DNA from: Deferribacteraceae bacterium
GTDB taxonomy: Bacteria; Chrysiogenota; Deferribacteres; Deferribacterales; JAISNW01
NCBI GenBank assembly: GCA_031285415.1
Contig: JAITWF010000115.1
Coordinates: forward strand, 1-14,167
Length of the DNA: 14,167 nucleotides
Reading direction: 5' to 3'
Shown here: in pieces, positions 7,568 to 14,167 of the stretch
Layout of the letters: each line of letters starts with the position of its first letter
How positions within the stretch are numbered: the first letter of the stretch is position 1
Notes under the pieces: generated by a model
The model's database searches: none
Told to the model about the DNA's origin: nothing
What the model saw: the letters and a program-made list of their open reading frames with translations, nothing else
Translations under genes and position numbers: made by a program

Positions 7568-8663
7568 AGTCCAGTGTATCCAGCTCTCCACAGTGGGAGC
7601 AGGTCTCTTGATATTCCATATACTTTGTGTCGCACGCTGTACAGCTGTAGTTATTATCTAGACGTGCCACTCGCAAGACAACCTGATCGTTTGCTATATG
7701 CGCATACGCCCTTGTGATAACGGCTTTCGGTCTATGGAGTAGAAGATAATCTTGCAACATCTCCACAGCCTTGCGCTCCTCGCCACGTTTCTTGTAGATC
7801 TTTGATAGAAATAGGTACGGTGCTGGGCTTTCGCTATCGGCGGCAACCTGCTCGCTCATTACGCTCACAAGCTCCTCTAGCGTTGAATACTTATAGTAGC
7901 TATCCTCAATCATCCGCACATCGTCGGCAGTCTTTATGATACCGCTCTTGATAATACTCTCAATAAGCTCCCTACCCTCACGAATCTTCCCCTCGTCAAA
8001 GTATAGCTTCGCCTTTGCAAATTGAGCAAGTCGATTGGCAGGATACGCCTTTATCGCCTCTTTCAGCGCCTTATGCTTGCGTGATGGCTCGGTTTCAAGC
8101 TCCGCCATCCGCATATATTCGTACGAGATCTCCTTGTTGCAAGGGTCGTTATCGGCAGCTCTCTCATATTTGGAGTAGTACTTTATTGCGGCGGTGTGCT
8201 CCCCCTTCTCGGAGGCGATCTCTGCCTGTAGTAGCAGCGTTGAGTTGTCGCTAACGATATCAGAGATACGAGCAAGACACTCCTCCGCCTTGCCGACATC
8301 ATTCGCTGCACGGTAATCTATAATCAGCTCATGCAATATCGTAATAATAATATTGGCAGGGAGGTCTTTGCGCAGCAGTAGCCCCTCATTTATATGTATC
8401 GCCTTGTTTAGCTCGTTCTTTTTGCGGTAGATTACAGCCATCGATAGGTACACCTCGGGGGTGCCACTGCCACTCAGTGCGGCAGCTCGAAGCTCCTCCA
8501 ACGCCTTATCGTACTCTCCAGAGGCCAAGAGATAGAAACCTTTGATCGGCGCAATCGGCTCTCTTTTAGCCGCTACCATCTTCTTGCCCTTTAATAGCCA
8601 GAATACGATAGCGATAATAGCAAGCAGTACGAGAATTGTAATCTTCGGATATGCGGTTATCAT
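7560..8663 (-). CDS. lapB: LapB-like TPR protein with rubredoxin-type metal site
   Basis: LapB (YciM) in Escherichia coli is an inner-membrane-anchored TPR protein that works with FtsH to control LpxC and so the rate of lipopolysaccharide synthesis. This 367-residue protein has the same plan. One membrane anchor is at about 7-25, then helical TPR-like repeats from about 40 to 310 (for example YLLASGEYDKALEELRAAA and IYKKRGEERKAVEMLQ). A C-terminal metal-binding knuckle has C341-x2-C344 and C355-x2-C358. It directly follows lapA with a 4-bp ATGA overlap, the order known in enterobacteria. Its stop overlaps the preferred mutS start. Identity is well supported by architecture plus the lapA neighbour; the LpxC-control function is transferred from E. 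coli. Confidence 0.88.
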   Translation of the reverse strand: MITAYPKITILVLLAIIAIVFWLLKGKKMVAAKREPIAPIKGFYLLASGEYDKALEELRAAALSGSGTPEVYLSMAVIYRKKNELNKAIHINEGLLLRKDLPANIIITILHELIIDYRAANDVGKAEECLARISDIVSDNSTLLLQAEIASEKGEHTAAIKYYSKYERAADNDPCNKEISYEYMRMAELETEPSRKHKALKEAIKAYPANRLAQFAKAKLYFDEGKIREGRELIESIIKSGIIKTADDVRMIEDSYYKYSTLEELVSVMSEQVAADSESPAPYLFLSKIYKKRGEERKAVEMLQDYLLLHRPKAVITRAYAHIANDQVVLRVARLDNNYSCTACDTKYMEYQETCSHCGELDTLDYA

Positions 8664-8962
8664 TCTTTATTCTCTTGCAGCAGTGGGAGGTTATGAAGCT
8701 TATTCAGCTCATCCTCGTTCTCTTTCAGCTTTTTGCGCATAATCTTCATACTTCTAGACATTCGCATATGGTCTCGCACCATGAATAGCGACATTACAAG
8801 CCCACCAGCCAGTAGCCCTATCAGGATAGGGATAAACATATACGTTTCAAATATAAGGCGATCTGGGATGATAGTGATAGTCACAGTGTCTTTATTAAAC
8901 ATAGCAAATAACACAGCCGCAACGATGACTATCAGTTTAATAGCAGAGATTATATACTTCAT
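8660..8962 (-). CDS. lapA: LapA-domain inner-membrane protein
   Basis: This is a 100-residue protein with two membrane segments (about 3-22 and 41-62) and a charged, coiled-coil-like tail (63-92, rich in Arg, Lys and Glu). This is the layout of LapA (DUF1049), the partner of LapB in regulating lipopolysaccharide assembly. The short loop with FNKDTVTI (22-29) resembles the family's N-terminal region. A TAGGAG ribosome site lies about 7 bp before the ATG. The gene overlaps lapB by 4 bp. A hairpin repeat occupies the space between it and the upstream HIT gene and may tune its expression. The small size makes sequence similarity alone weak, but gene order and topology agree. Confidence 0.82.
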   Translation of the reverse strand: MKYIISAIKLIVIVAAVLFAMFNKDTVTITIIPDRLIFETYMFIPILIGLLAGGLVMSLFMVRDHMRMSRSMKIMRKKLKENEDELNKLHNLPLLQENKE

Positions 8963-8983
8963 ATTAAACTCCTATACATTAAT

Positions 8984-9007
8984 GGGTGGGCAGACCCCAC
9001 CCCTACA
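8984..9007 (-). repeat. Short hairpin repeat, copy A (between HIT gene and lapA)
   Basis: On the minus strand this 24-bp unit starts TGTAGGGG and forms a stem of 7 bp (GGGTGGG/CCCACCC at 8984-8990/8996-9002) with a 5-nt loop. It matches the porin terminator unit at 11715-11738 in length and almost every base. The differences are the loop and one stem pair, where T-A here replaces A-T there. It contains the stop codon of the HIT gene. It is followed by AT-rich, not T-run, sequence, so it is probably an internal operon hairpin and not a strong terminator. Confidence 0.7.
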
Positions 9008-9524
9008 ATAAGTCGTGCCAACCTCGAGACGGCAGCGGCAACTCTTTAAATACCTTAAGTAACTTCCGATACGTCTCATCCATATGTTCAGAGATAACCT
9101 TAATATCTGCAACCACAGGCATAAAGTTTGTATCTCCAGACCATCTAGGCACTATATGCTGGTGCATATGGCTAGCAATTCCTGCCCCTGCCGCCGCACC
9201 TAGATTATATCCTATATTAAACCCTTGCGGATTTAAAGCTTTTTTTAAAACTTGCAGCGAAATATTTGTTAGCTCAGCGAGCCTGTTTCTCTCTGCGGCG
9301 GTCAGCTCGGTATAATCTGATATATGCCGATTGGGGATAATCATAATATGCCCATTATTATATGGATAGAGGTTCATTATTACGAATACGAGGTCGTCTC
9401 GATATAGCACATAATTTTTTGCGTCGTCGTCGGACTTTTGAGCGTGACAGAAGACGCAATCTGCTGGCTTCTCCGCAGTGATATAGAGCTTTCGCCATGG
9501 CGCCCATAGATTATCAGATGGCAT
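9003..9524 (-). CDS. HIT family protein, Ap4A phosphorylase type
   Basis: This is a histidine-triad nucleotide hydrolase/transferase. With the start chosen here it has 173 residues. It begins LWAPWRKLYI (6-15), has a metal-type C23-x2-C26, NNGHIMIIP at 57-65, and the block GFNIGYNLGAAAGAG (101-115) followed by the triad H119-M-H121-Q-H123 and VPRWSGDTNFMPV (125-137). This combination is typical of the bacterial Ap4A phosphorylase group, which splits diadenosine tetraphosphate; the substrate is inferred. An ATG at 9560 would lengthen it by 12 residues deep into the thioesterase gene. I chose 9524 because GAGGA (9531-9535) sits 6 bp before it and because the family starts there. It overlaps the thioesterase stop by 11 bp. 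The stop codon lies inside a repeat, so the last residues may be repeat-derived. Confidence 0.88.
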   Translation of the reverse strand: MPSDNLWAPWRKLYITAEKPADCVFCHAQKSDDDAKNYVLYRDDLVFVIMNLYPYNNGHIMIIPNRHISDYTELTAAERNRLAELTNISLQVLKKALNPQGFNIGYNLGAAAGAGIASHMHQHIVPRWSGDTNFMPVVADIKVISEHMDETYRKLLKVFKELPLPSRGWHDLL

Positions 9525-10212
9525 TCGTAATCCTCGCACGTACAAGCTCCGCCCTATCACGAATCAACGATATCTGAAACTGATTCTCCTCTGCAACCTG
9601 CCCTCTAGCCTCAAGCCTCTCCCCCTCTACCGCCTCTGCTCGATAGAGGATCTCAAGGGCGGTAGCGTTGCGAAACGCCATCGGTACGCTATCCATTACC
9701 CAATCTACATACCGCACATTATTTACATGTTTGTTTATATCTATATCAGCAGGGGTCACGAATAGGTCGGCAAGGTGAGGAGCCTCTAGCTGCGCCTCAA
9801 TCCGCCACTTGGACTCTGGCATAGAGTATTTAGGGTTATGAGGGTGCAACGCCGCCACAAAATCGGGGATCTTCTCCACCCTACGGCTCGTCATATTCAC
9901 GATCACCCACTGCGTGATAGCTCTTGCGTATAGCTCGCCAGAGGCCGTGTATACCTCGAAATCTCTGCGAAATTGCAGCTTAGATACTTCGACAGGCCAA
10001 GTATGCACAGTCACCGTATCAGTTAATGGTTTATTATTAACTATCTCGATCTGCATCTTTGCAAGCACCCATGCGATCCCCTGCGCAAGGAGTCTATCGA
10101 TCGATAGATCTAGTATTGCCGCATGCTCGGAGGCGACATCCTCCATAATGCGAGCTAAAAATGCTAGCGGTGGGCGATCATTTAGTACGTTATACTCTTT
10201 TTTATGAATCAT
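9514..10212 (-). CDS. Acyl-ACP thioesterase (FatA/FatB-like)
   Basis: This enzyme releases free fatty acids from acyl-carrier protein. It has 232 residues arranged as a double hotdog fold, close to bacterial members of the plant-type acyl-ACP thioesterase family. The catalytic region is clear: D157-I-D159-I-N160-K-H162-V-N164-N165 followed by VRYVDWVMDS (166-175). WVLAKMQIEI (48-57) and RDFEVY (83-88) match first-domain landmarks. It is the first gene of the leftward set, with an AAGGAA-type ribosome site and a well-placed promoter 25 bp ahead. The HIT gene overlaps its 3' end. Cytoplasmic. In this setting it could lower long-chain acyl-ACP, affecting the pool also used for lipid A, while lapA/lapB further down control lipopolysaccharide; that link is inference. 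Confidence 0.9.
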   Translation of the reverse strand: MIHKKEYNVLNDRPPLAFLARIMEDVASEHAAILDLSIDRLLAQGIAWVLAKMQIEIVNNKPLTDTVTVHTWPVEVSKLQFRRDFEVYTASGELYARAITQWVIVNMTSRRVEKIPDFVAALHPHNPKYSMPESKWRIEAQLEAPHLADLFVTPADIDINKHVNNVRYVDWVMDSVPMAFRNATALEILYRAEAVEGERLEARGQVAEENQFQISLIRDRAELVRARITNAI

Positions 10213-10243
10213 AATAGTTCCTTGTAAACATTATATTAACGAC

Positions 10244-10272
10244 ATGATAAAGTGTTGGGAGAACTTAGTCAA
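10244..10272 (-). promoter_or_regulatory. Promoter of the thioesterase-to-MBL gene set
   Basis: On the minus strand, TTGACT (10267-10272) and TATCAT (10244-10249) are exactly 17 bp apart. Transcription would start near 10237, giving a leader of about 25 nt before the thioesterase ATG. It stands back-to-back with the porin promoter, with only 7 bp between the two -35 boxes. Confidence 0.65.
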
Positions 10273-10279
10273 TATATTA

Positions 10280-10332
10280 TTGACAGCTAACTTTCCCCAT
10301 GCTACTAATCGTTTCTGACTAAAATTAGGAGG
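10280..10332 (+). promoter_or_regulatory. Strong porin promoter and ribosome binding site
   Basis: A perfect TTGACA (10280-10285) is followed after 17 bp by TACTAA (10303-10308), which carries an extended -10 TG two bases before it. AGGAGG (10327-10332) lies 8 bp before the ATG. The inverted repeat TCAAT/ATTGA (10269-10273/10279-10283) spans both -35 boxes and might serve a regulator or simply reflect the facing TTGAC motifs. Confidence 0.7.
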
Positions 10333-10340
10333 GTTTTTGC

Positions 10341-11708
10341 ATGAAAAAACTTTTATTAGTTATCTGCATGTCTCTGTTTGTTGCAAGTGCAGCCTCTGCT
10401 CTTGAAGTTGAGATCTTCGGTTTTTATCAATTTGAAGCCGATTATATCATGAACAACTCTGTAGGCGAAGGGGACGACGCCTCTGACTCTGCACACTACT
10501 GGACGGACTTGGCTATCTGGGGTAGATTGATAGTTGATCCAAAAACAACGATCACGTTGCGCACATATCCGCTGTACTCCCACAAAGATGGTACATCTAC
10601 AGCTGATATCGACCAAGGTATTATCTACCTCGACCGCTACTTCGTTACATACAAGCTCCTCGAGAATCTTACATTCGACATAGGGCGTGTAACAGGCAAC
10701 AACTACGACAACGGCTTCGGTGGCGGTTGGTACGACCGTTCATTCGATGAATCTGGCGGCCGCAACCAGATCAAAGCGACATACGACATGAACGAAAATG
10801 TACAGCTATTTGCTATCATGGAGAAGTTTAAAGAGAATGGCAATCAGGTTGCCTACGAGATCCCTGCCGCATACGACAAGAACGGCATGGATATGAACAA
10901 CTACTTCCTCGGCATGAAGTATGCCTCTGGCAACCTCGAAGTTAACCCAACTTTGGCATACTCGAACAACGTTGAATCGCACACAGCTCTTTACGGCGGC
11001 TACGTTTCTGTAGGCTACTTCCCAGAGAGCGGCTTCAACTTTAAAGGCTCTGCGGCATTCGTAACAGGCACACAGGGTGCAGCGGCTTGGAGCTACGATG
11101 AAGATACCGAGGTATGGAATCCGAACCCAGCATTTGAAGATCAGGAGTACGACTTCACTGCATATGGCGCATACCTAGACTTCTCTTACGTGTCTGACAG
11201 CTTCACCGCTGGCGCACTCGCTGCATACGCAAGTGCCGACACCGCAGAGGATGACGCAAATAACACATATGTAAACGCATTCCGTTTCGGTGGCGAGTTT
11301 GACAAAAACTTTATCATCGACGATCAGCTAAACTACGCTGGCGTACCTGCTATGACAATGGCTCAACTCTACGCTACATGCTACCCACTCGACAAGGTAT
11401 CTGTAACGATCTCGGGCGCATACTATATGTCTAACGTATCTGATGACGACGCAATCGCTGCATTTGCAGATGGATATAGCTTCCAAGAAGAGGGGAACGA
11501 TAGAGGGATCGTATCTGACACTACAGCATACGAGTTTGACCTGACAGCAGACTATGAGTTTACACCTAGCACATGGTTCAGTGTTGGCGCAGGCTATGCA
11601 CAGTTTACCGACCTAGGTACTGGCACTACTGACGCTAACGGCAAGGCAGAGGCATTTGATCCAGATCCGATCACAATGGTATACTGGGGCGTATTGACCG
11701 AATTTTAA
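10341..11708 (+). CDS. Outer-membrane beta-barrel porin-like protein
   Basis: This is a 455-residue secreted protein. A signal peptide at 1-20 (KK, hydrophobic core, ASA) predicts cleavage before LEVEIFGFYQF. The mature part is rich in alternating aromatic and polar residues, Gly, Asp and Asn, with many short amphipathic strand-like stretches. It ends in WGVLTEF with the C-terminal Phe expected of a beta-barrel assembly signal. No TonB box or OmpA domain is seen, so a passive porin is the best guess; substrate unknown. It has its own strong promoter, a strong ribosome site and a hairpin terminator. Its codons favour C-ending forms (GAC, TAC, AAC, TTC) more than neighbours do, consistent with high expression. 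I do not recognise a specific family; phosphate- or short-chain-specific channels cannot be excluded. Confidence 0.82.
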   Translation: MKKLLLVICMSLFVASAASALEVEIFGFYQFEADYIMNNSVGEGDDASDSAHYWTDLAIWGRLIVDPKTTITLRTYPLYSHKDGTSTADIDQGIIYLDRYFVTYKLLENLTFDIGRVTGNNYDNGFGGGWYDRSFDESGGRNQIKATYDMNENVQLFAIMEKFKENGNQVAYEIPAAYDKNGMDMNNYFLGMKYASGNLEVNPTLAYSNNVESHTALYGGYVSVGYFPESGFNFKGSAAFVTGTQGAAAWSYDEDTEVWNPNPAFEDQEYDFTAYGAYLDFSYVSDSFTAGALAAYASADTAEDDANNTYVNAFRFGGEFDKNFIIDDQLNYAGVPAMTMAQLYATCYPLDKVSVTISGAYYMSNVSDDDAIAAFADGYSFQEEGNDRGIVSDTTAYEFDLTADYEFTPSTWFSVGAGYAQFTDLGTGTTDANGKAEAFDPDPITMVYWGVLTEF

Positions 11709-11714
11709 TTCCGA

Positions 11715-11748
11715 TGTAGGGGAGGGGTTCGCCCTCCCTTCTTATTTT
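11715..11748 (+). terminator. Rho-independent terminator of the porin gene (hairpin repeat copy B)
   Basis: GGGAGGG (11720-11726) and CCCTCCC (11732-11738) form a 7-bp stem with a 5-nt loop, followed by TTCTTATTTT. A further G-T and A-T pair can extend the base. It begins just after the porin stop. The unit TGTAGGGG through the stem is the same repeat as copy A at 8984-9007, with a compensatory change in the stem. The T-tract overlaps the stop codon of the convergent GNAT gene (11742-11744), so it might work in both directions. Confidence 0.75.
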
Positions 11749-12221
11749 AACACCTTTCTAAAGATCAGCTCCGAATCGCCCACCATATAGAAATCTGTTA
11801 GCTCTGCCACCTGCGCATATTCATTTTTTAGATAAAAGTTCCTTGTTGGAGTGTACAACTCCGTTCCAGATGTGTGTATATAGATATGTCTAGCGTTTAA
11901 CTCTCTCAATGCGTTTTCGGCGGCTTTTAGAAGTGTTGCTCCCACGCCCTGCCCCTGGCACCTCTTCAACGTTGCGATCCAGTAGATCTCAAAGCTACCA
12001 ACGGTGCCTGGGATATCGCCGTAGCATATATATCCGACGACCTCGCCATCAATCTCCGCAAAGATAAAGCTATAGCCGCTATTCGGGTTTGCAAGCGTCT
12101 CCTCGACAAGCTCCCTAGCGATCTGAATCTCATCATCTCGAAAGAAGGCGGTATCAGTACAGATATCGGCAACTGTATCTGCGTCAGTGGGTTTTAATGT
12201 ATAGCGGAGAGAGAGCGTCAC
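11742..12221 (-). CDS. GNAT family N-acetyltransferase
   Basis: A GNAT-fold acyl-CoA-dependent transferase. The acetyl-CoA-binding motif A is R87-C-Q-G90-Q-G92-V-G94 (numbered from the preferred start), preceded by a GSFEIYWIATL strand. LRYTLKPTDADTVADIC forms the usual first strand and helix. The preferred start is GTG at 12219-12221. It overlaps the stop of the ATP-grasp gene by 4 bp (GTGA), as the other two genes of the module overlap each other by 4 bp, and it gives a 159-residue protein of normal size. An ATG at 12284 would add 21 residues wholly within the ligase gene. The acceptor substrate is unknown; the tight coupling to two ligases suggests it acts on their product. It meets the porin terminator at its 3' end. 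Confidence 0.88.
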   Translation of the reverse strand: MTLSLRYTLKPTDADTVADICTDTAFFRDDEIQIARELVEETLANPNSGYSFIFAEIDGEVVGYICYGDIPGTVGSFEIYWIATLKRCQGQGVGATLLKAAENALRELNARHIYIHTSGTELYTPTRNFYLKNEYAQVAELTDFYMVGDSELIFRKVLK

Positions 12222-13195
12222 CTTTTCACCGCCCAGATAATTGCGTCGATCGCCTTCTCTGGCGTTAATCCAGCCCTTCGGCACGCCGCCATAAATCCGC
12301 TATCATCCCCCAAGCCAGGGTTTGGGTTTACGTCGATCACCCACGGCGTTCTGCCTGCATCACAGCGGAAATCGATACGAGCGAAGCCCTCCAGATTCAG
12401 TACACTGGCAGTCTTTGCGGCGATATCGATCATCTCCGCCACCATCGCCCGATCTTCGGGGGCGTGGTTAAACGTTCGCTTTGTATTCTTAAAATCTTCG
12501 GATTCTTCATCCCATTTCGAGTTATAGTTCAATATCTTCGGTTTATCCTGCGGATAGTTTATAAACCGCATCTCGGCAACAGCGATCGGTAGTAGCCCCA
12601 GCCCTCGGTCGAGAAGGGTAACAGAAAACTCTCTGCCGTCGATATACTCCTCAGCGTAGATCTCTAGCTCTGGGCGAGCCCTATTGAGGATCTCCACAAC
12701 CTCCTTCTCGCTATACAGCTCCATCACCGATTTATCGGAGATCGCTACAGAGCCGTGCAGTTTGGCTGGCTTAAAGATCCATTTATATAGATTGGCAGGC
12801 ATTTCCTCTGTGTCATTCAGTACATATTGGAATGGAACGTTAATCCCAGCCTCTTTCAGAATATTATTAGTGATCGTCTTATCTGCGCAGAACATCATCG
12901 ACTGCACAGAGCTACCAGTGAAGGAAATCTCGGCAGATTCAAGAAGCATTACACCCTTAAACTGCTCCGCCTCGCTCCCCTGAAAGCTTTCAAATAGATT
13001 CCATACTACATTTGGATTGGTCGCCTTGAGATTATTGATAAACTCCTGCGATCTGCCCATATATGGAATAATCTTGACTGTATGCCCCAGAAGCGTCAGA
13101 TGTTCCTCTACATACTTCACCTGCTCTAGCGTATCTTGCAGATCGGGCGCAAGCTCCTGTGTAGTGGGCATATCGTAGCAGATAGCAATTATCAT
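12218..13195 (-). CDS. ATP-grasp ligase, D-Ala-D-Ala ligase-like (second of pair)
   Basis: ATP-grasp carboxylate-amine ligase of 325 residues. The N-terminal domain carries VVWNLFESFQGSEAEQ (63-78). ATP-binding Lys142 is in KWIFKPAKLHGS. The E182-E183-Y-I-D-G-R188-E189 block and the metal and ATP residues D275 (FARIDFRC) and D288-V-N290 (VIDVNPNPGLGDDSG) follow. The usual Glu of the E-x-N motif is replaced by Asp. The substrate loop differs from true Ddl, with FESFQGSEAEQ in place of the HG-GEDG region, so D-Ala-D-Ala synthesis is doubtful. It starts inside the stop of the upstream ligase (ATGA) and ends inside the GNAT start (GTGA). The substrate is unknown; amide or peptide bond formation is the family reaction. 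Confidence 0.85.
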   Translation of the reverse strand: MIIAICYDMPTTQELAPDLQDTLEQVKYVEEHLTLLGHTVKIIPYMGRSQEFINNLKATNPNVVWNLFESFQGSEAEQFKGVMLLESAEISFTGSSVQSMMFCADKTITNNILKEAGINVPFQYVLNDTEEMPANLYKWIFKPAKLHGSVAISDKSVMELYSEKEVVEILNRARPELEIYAEEYIDGREFSVTLLDRGLGLLPIAVAEMRFINYPQDKPKILNYNSKWDEESEDFKNTKRTFNHAPEDRAMVAEMIDIAAKTASVLNLEGFARIDFRCDAGRTPWVIDVNPNPGLGDDSGFMAACRRAGLTPEKAIDAIIWAVKR

Positions 13196-14163
13196 AGTCG
13201 CAACACCGCCGAATTTATAATATTTTCGATAATATCATCATATTTCATGCCAGCTTTGGTGCAAAGAAGCACAAGATCAGACCGTTCTGGCATAAGTCCT
13301 GGTAGTGTATTTATCTCCATAATAAATGGCTCGCCGCTGGCGTCTGCTCGCATATCCACACGGCAGGCATCCTTTATATTCAGTGCCTTATGCGCCTCTA
13401 ATGCATATTTTGCACAAAGTTTGGCAAAATCATCATCTACTATATCATACTTTGCAGCGATCTCACAGAACTCTTTATTATAATATGAGTGAATATCGGA
13501 ATCAGCCTTATCGGTGAACGATACCTCCATCACCCCTGCACACCTTGCACTTTCACCTGTGCCAAGGATCCCCACCGTCACCTCTCTGCCTATGAGGAAC
13601 GGCTCCACGATCACAGGCTGCTTGAACTCCATAATCAGCTCCCTGGCGTGATTAACGAGCGAACCGTAGTCGTACACCTTAGATTTAGGGGTGATCCCCT
13701 TACCTGTTCCCTCGCTTGTCGGTTTTACGAAACAGGGATATGGAAATTTTGGCTTCGGCATACTATCGGCAGAGTGGACGAGCATAAAATCTGCTGTAGG
13801 GATCTTTGAATCCCTCAAGATCTGTTTCGTGATAGCTTTATTCAATGTAATAGCGTGCGTAAGTGGGTCTGAAAAGGTATACGGAATCTTATATGCGTCC
13901 AGAAGGGCTGGCACTAGCGACTCTCTGCCAGAGCCTCGCACCCCTTCGGCGATATTAAAGACGAGATCCCACCGCTCGCCAGCAAGGAGTCGCTCCATCA
14001 GGCTTGCGGCGTTGCCGATTCGCACCACCGTATGCCCCATCTGCGTAATAGCGCTATCGACGGCGTTTATCGTGATTATACTATCAAACTCCGCCGCCTC
14101 TTCGGCGGTGAAGCCAGCCTTTATATAATCATCCTTTAGGTCGTATGTGAAGCCGATCCTCAT
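13192..14163 (-). CDS. ATP-grasp ligase, D-Ala-D-Ala ligase family (first of pair)
   Basis: ATP-grasp ligase of 323 residues, full length, beginning at an ATG four bases from the window edge, so its ribosome site and promoter are not visible. The N-terminal fold has VFNIAEGVRGSGRES (68-82), corresponding in position to the HG-GEDG loop of Ddl but different in sequence. Lys147 is in CFVKPTSEGTGKGI, E187 in IVEPFLIGREVTVGIL with R193-E194, and D270 and E283-I-N285 in VDMRADASGEPFIMEINTLPG. The ending NTLPGLMPERSDL resembles Ddl. It probably makes an amide or dipeptide bond using ATP; being a general annotation 'D-alanine-D-alanine ligase' does not prove the substrate. It overlaps the second ligase by 4 bp. 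Any further genes of the pathway may lie to the right of the window. Confidence 0.86.
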   Translation of the reverse strand: MRIGFTYDLKDDYIKAGFTAEEAAEFDSIITINAVDSAITQMGHTVVRIGNAASLMERLLAGERWDLVFNIAEGVRGSGRESLVPALLDAYKIPYTFSDPLTHAITLNKAITKQILRDSKIPTADFMLVHSADSMPKPKFPYPCFVKPTSEGTGKGITPKSKVYDYGSLVNHARELIMEFKQPVIVEPFLIGREVTVGILGTGESARCAGVMEVSFTDKADSDIHSYYNKEFCEIAAKYDIVDDDFAKLCAKYALEAHKALNIKDACRVDMRADASGEPFIMEINTLPGLMPERSDLVLLCTKAGMKYDDIIENIINSAVLRL

Positions 14164-14167
14164 ATTA

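Noticed and set aside
7568..7591. Longer mutS start at the ATG at 7591
   Set aside because: It adds eight residues (MESWIHWT) coded wholly inside the end of lapB, is not typical of MutS, and the ATG at 7567 overlaps the lapB stop in the usual coupled way.
9525..9560. Longer HIT start at the ATG at 9560
   Set aside because: It lies deep in the thioesterase gene; the ATG at 9524 has a GAGGA site at the right distance and fits the family's N-terminus.
12222..12284. Longer GNAT start at the ATG at 12284
   Set aside because: The added 21 residues are out-of-frame lapping of the ligase gene; GTG at 12221 gives the same 4-bp overlap as the other junction and a normal GNAT start.
12218..14163. Calling both ATP-grasp genes ddl (cell-wall D-Ala-D-Ala ligase)
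   Set aside because: The HG-GEDG-type substrate loop is not present in either, and two adjacent, divergent copies coupled to a GNAT do not fit the usual mur/ddl setting.
1..14167. CRISPR array, tRNA, rRNA or full insertion sequence
   Set aside because: No regularly spaced direct repeats, no cloverleaf-type sequence, no rRNA-like stretch and no transposase gene were seen in the window.

Overview
The window looks like the chromosome of a motile, catalase-positive, Gram-negative (two-membrane) bacterium. The flagellar export proteins FliR and FlhB indicate motility. A LapA/LapB pair and a secreted beta-barrel protein ending in Phe indicate an outer membrane. The palindrome-rich intergenic spaces and the mix of families would fit Deferribacterota, Desulfobacterota or a relative. 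That is an impression from gene content, not a phylogenetic result.

Layout. At the left, fliR and flhB run leftward, separated by a ~100-bp imperfect palindrome. Beyond flhB a good leftward promoter with an A/T-rich upstream tract points out of the window. A clade-3-type catalase gene diverges from fliR and converges, with a 6-bp overlap, on the end of a long leftward gene set. In transcription order that set is: acyl-ACP thioesterase, HIT protein (Ap4A phosphorylase type), lapA, lapB, mutS, a small membrane protein and an MBL-fold hydrolase of the YycJ/WalJ type. Short overlaps (11, 4, 8 and 4 bp) suggest translational coupling. The only two gaps of more than a few bases in this set (about 40 and 140 bp) contain palindromic repeats. 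The set starts from a promoter placed back-to-back with the promoter of a rightward, highly expressed-looking porin gene, which ends at a clear hairpin terminator. At the right edge, two different ATP-grasp ligases and a GNAT acetyltransferase form a leftward module in which each gene overlaps the next by exactly 4 bp.

How the genes may work together. Thioesterase plus LapAB suggests balancing of acyl-ACP supply against lipopolysaccharide synthesis. MutS with a downstream YycJ-type nuclease-fold protein suggests a mismatch-repair link. The ATP-grasp/ATP-grasp/GNAT trio is the best candidate for an uncharacterised pathway, making a small peptide or amide that is then acylated. The most striking sequence-level feature is a 54-bp (18-codon) palindromic element near the 5' end of mutS. 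It is in frame, flanked by a 4-bp duplication, and can be removed on paper to restore a normal-looking MutS start. A second small hairpin repeat occurs twice, with a compensatory base-pair change in its stem; one copy supplies the stop codon of the HIT gene and the other the porin terminator.
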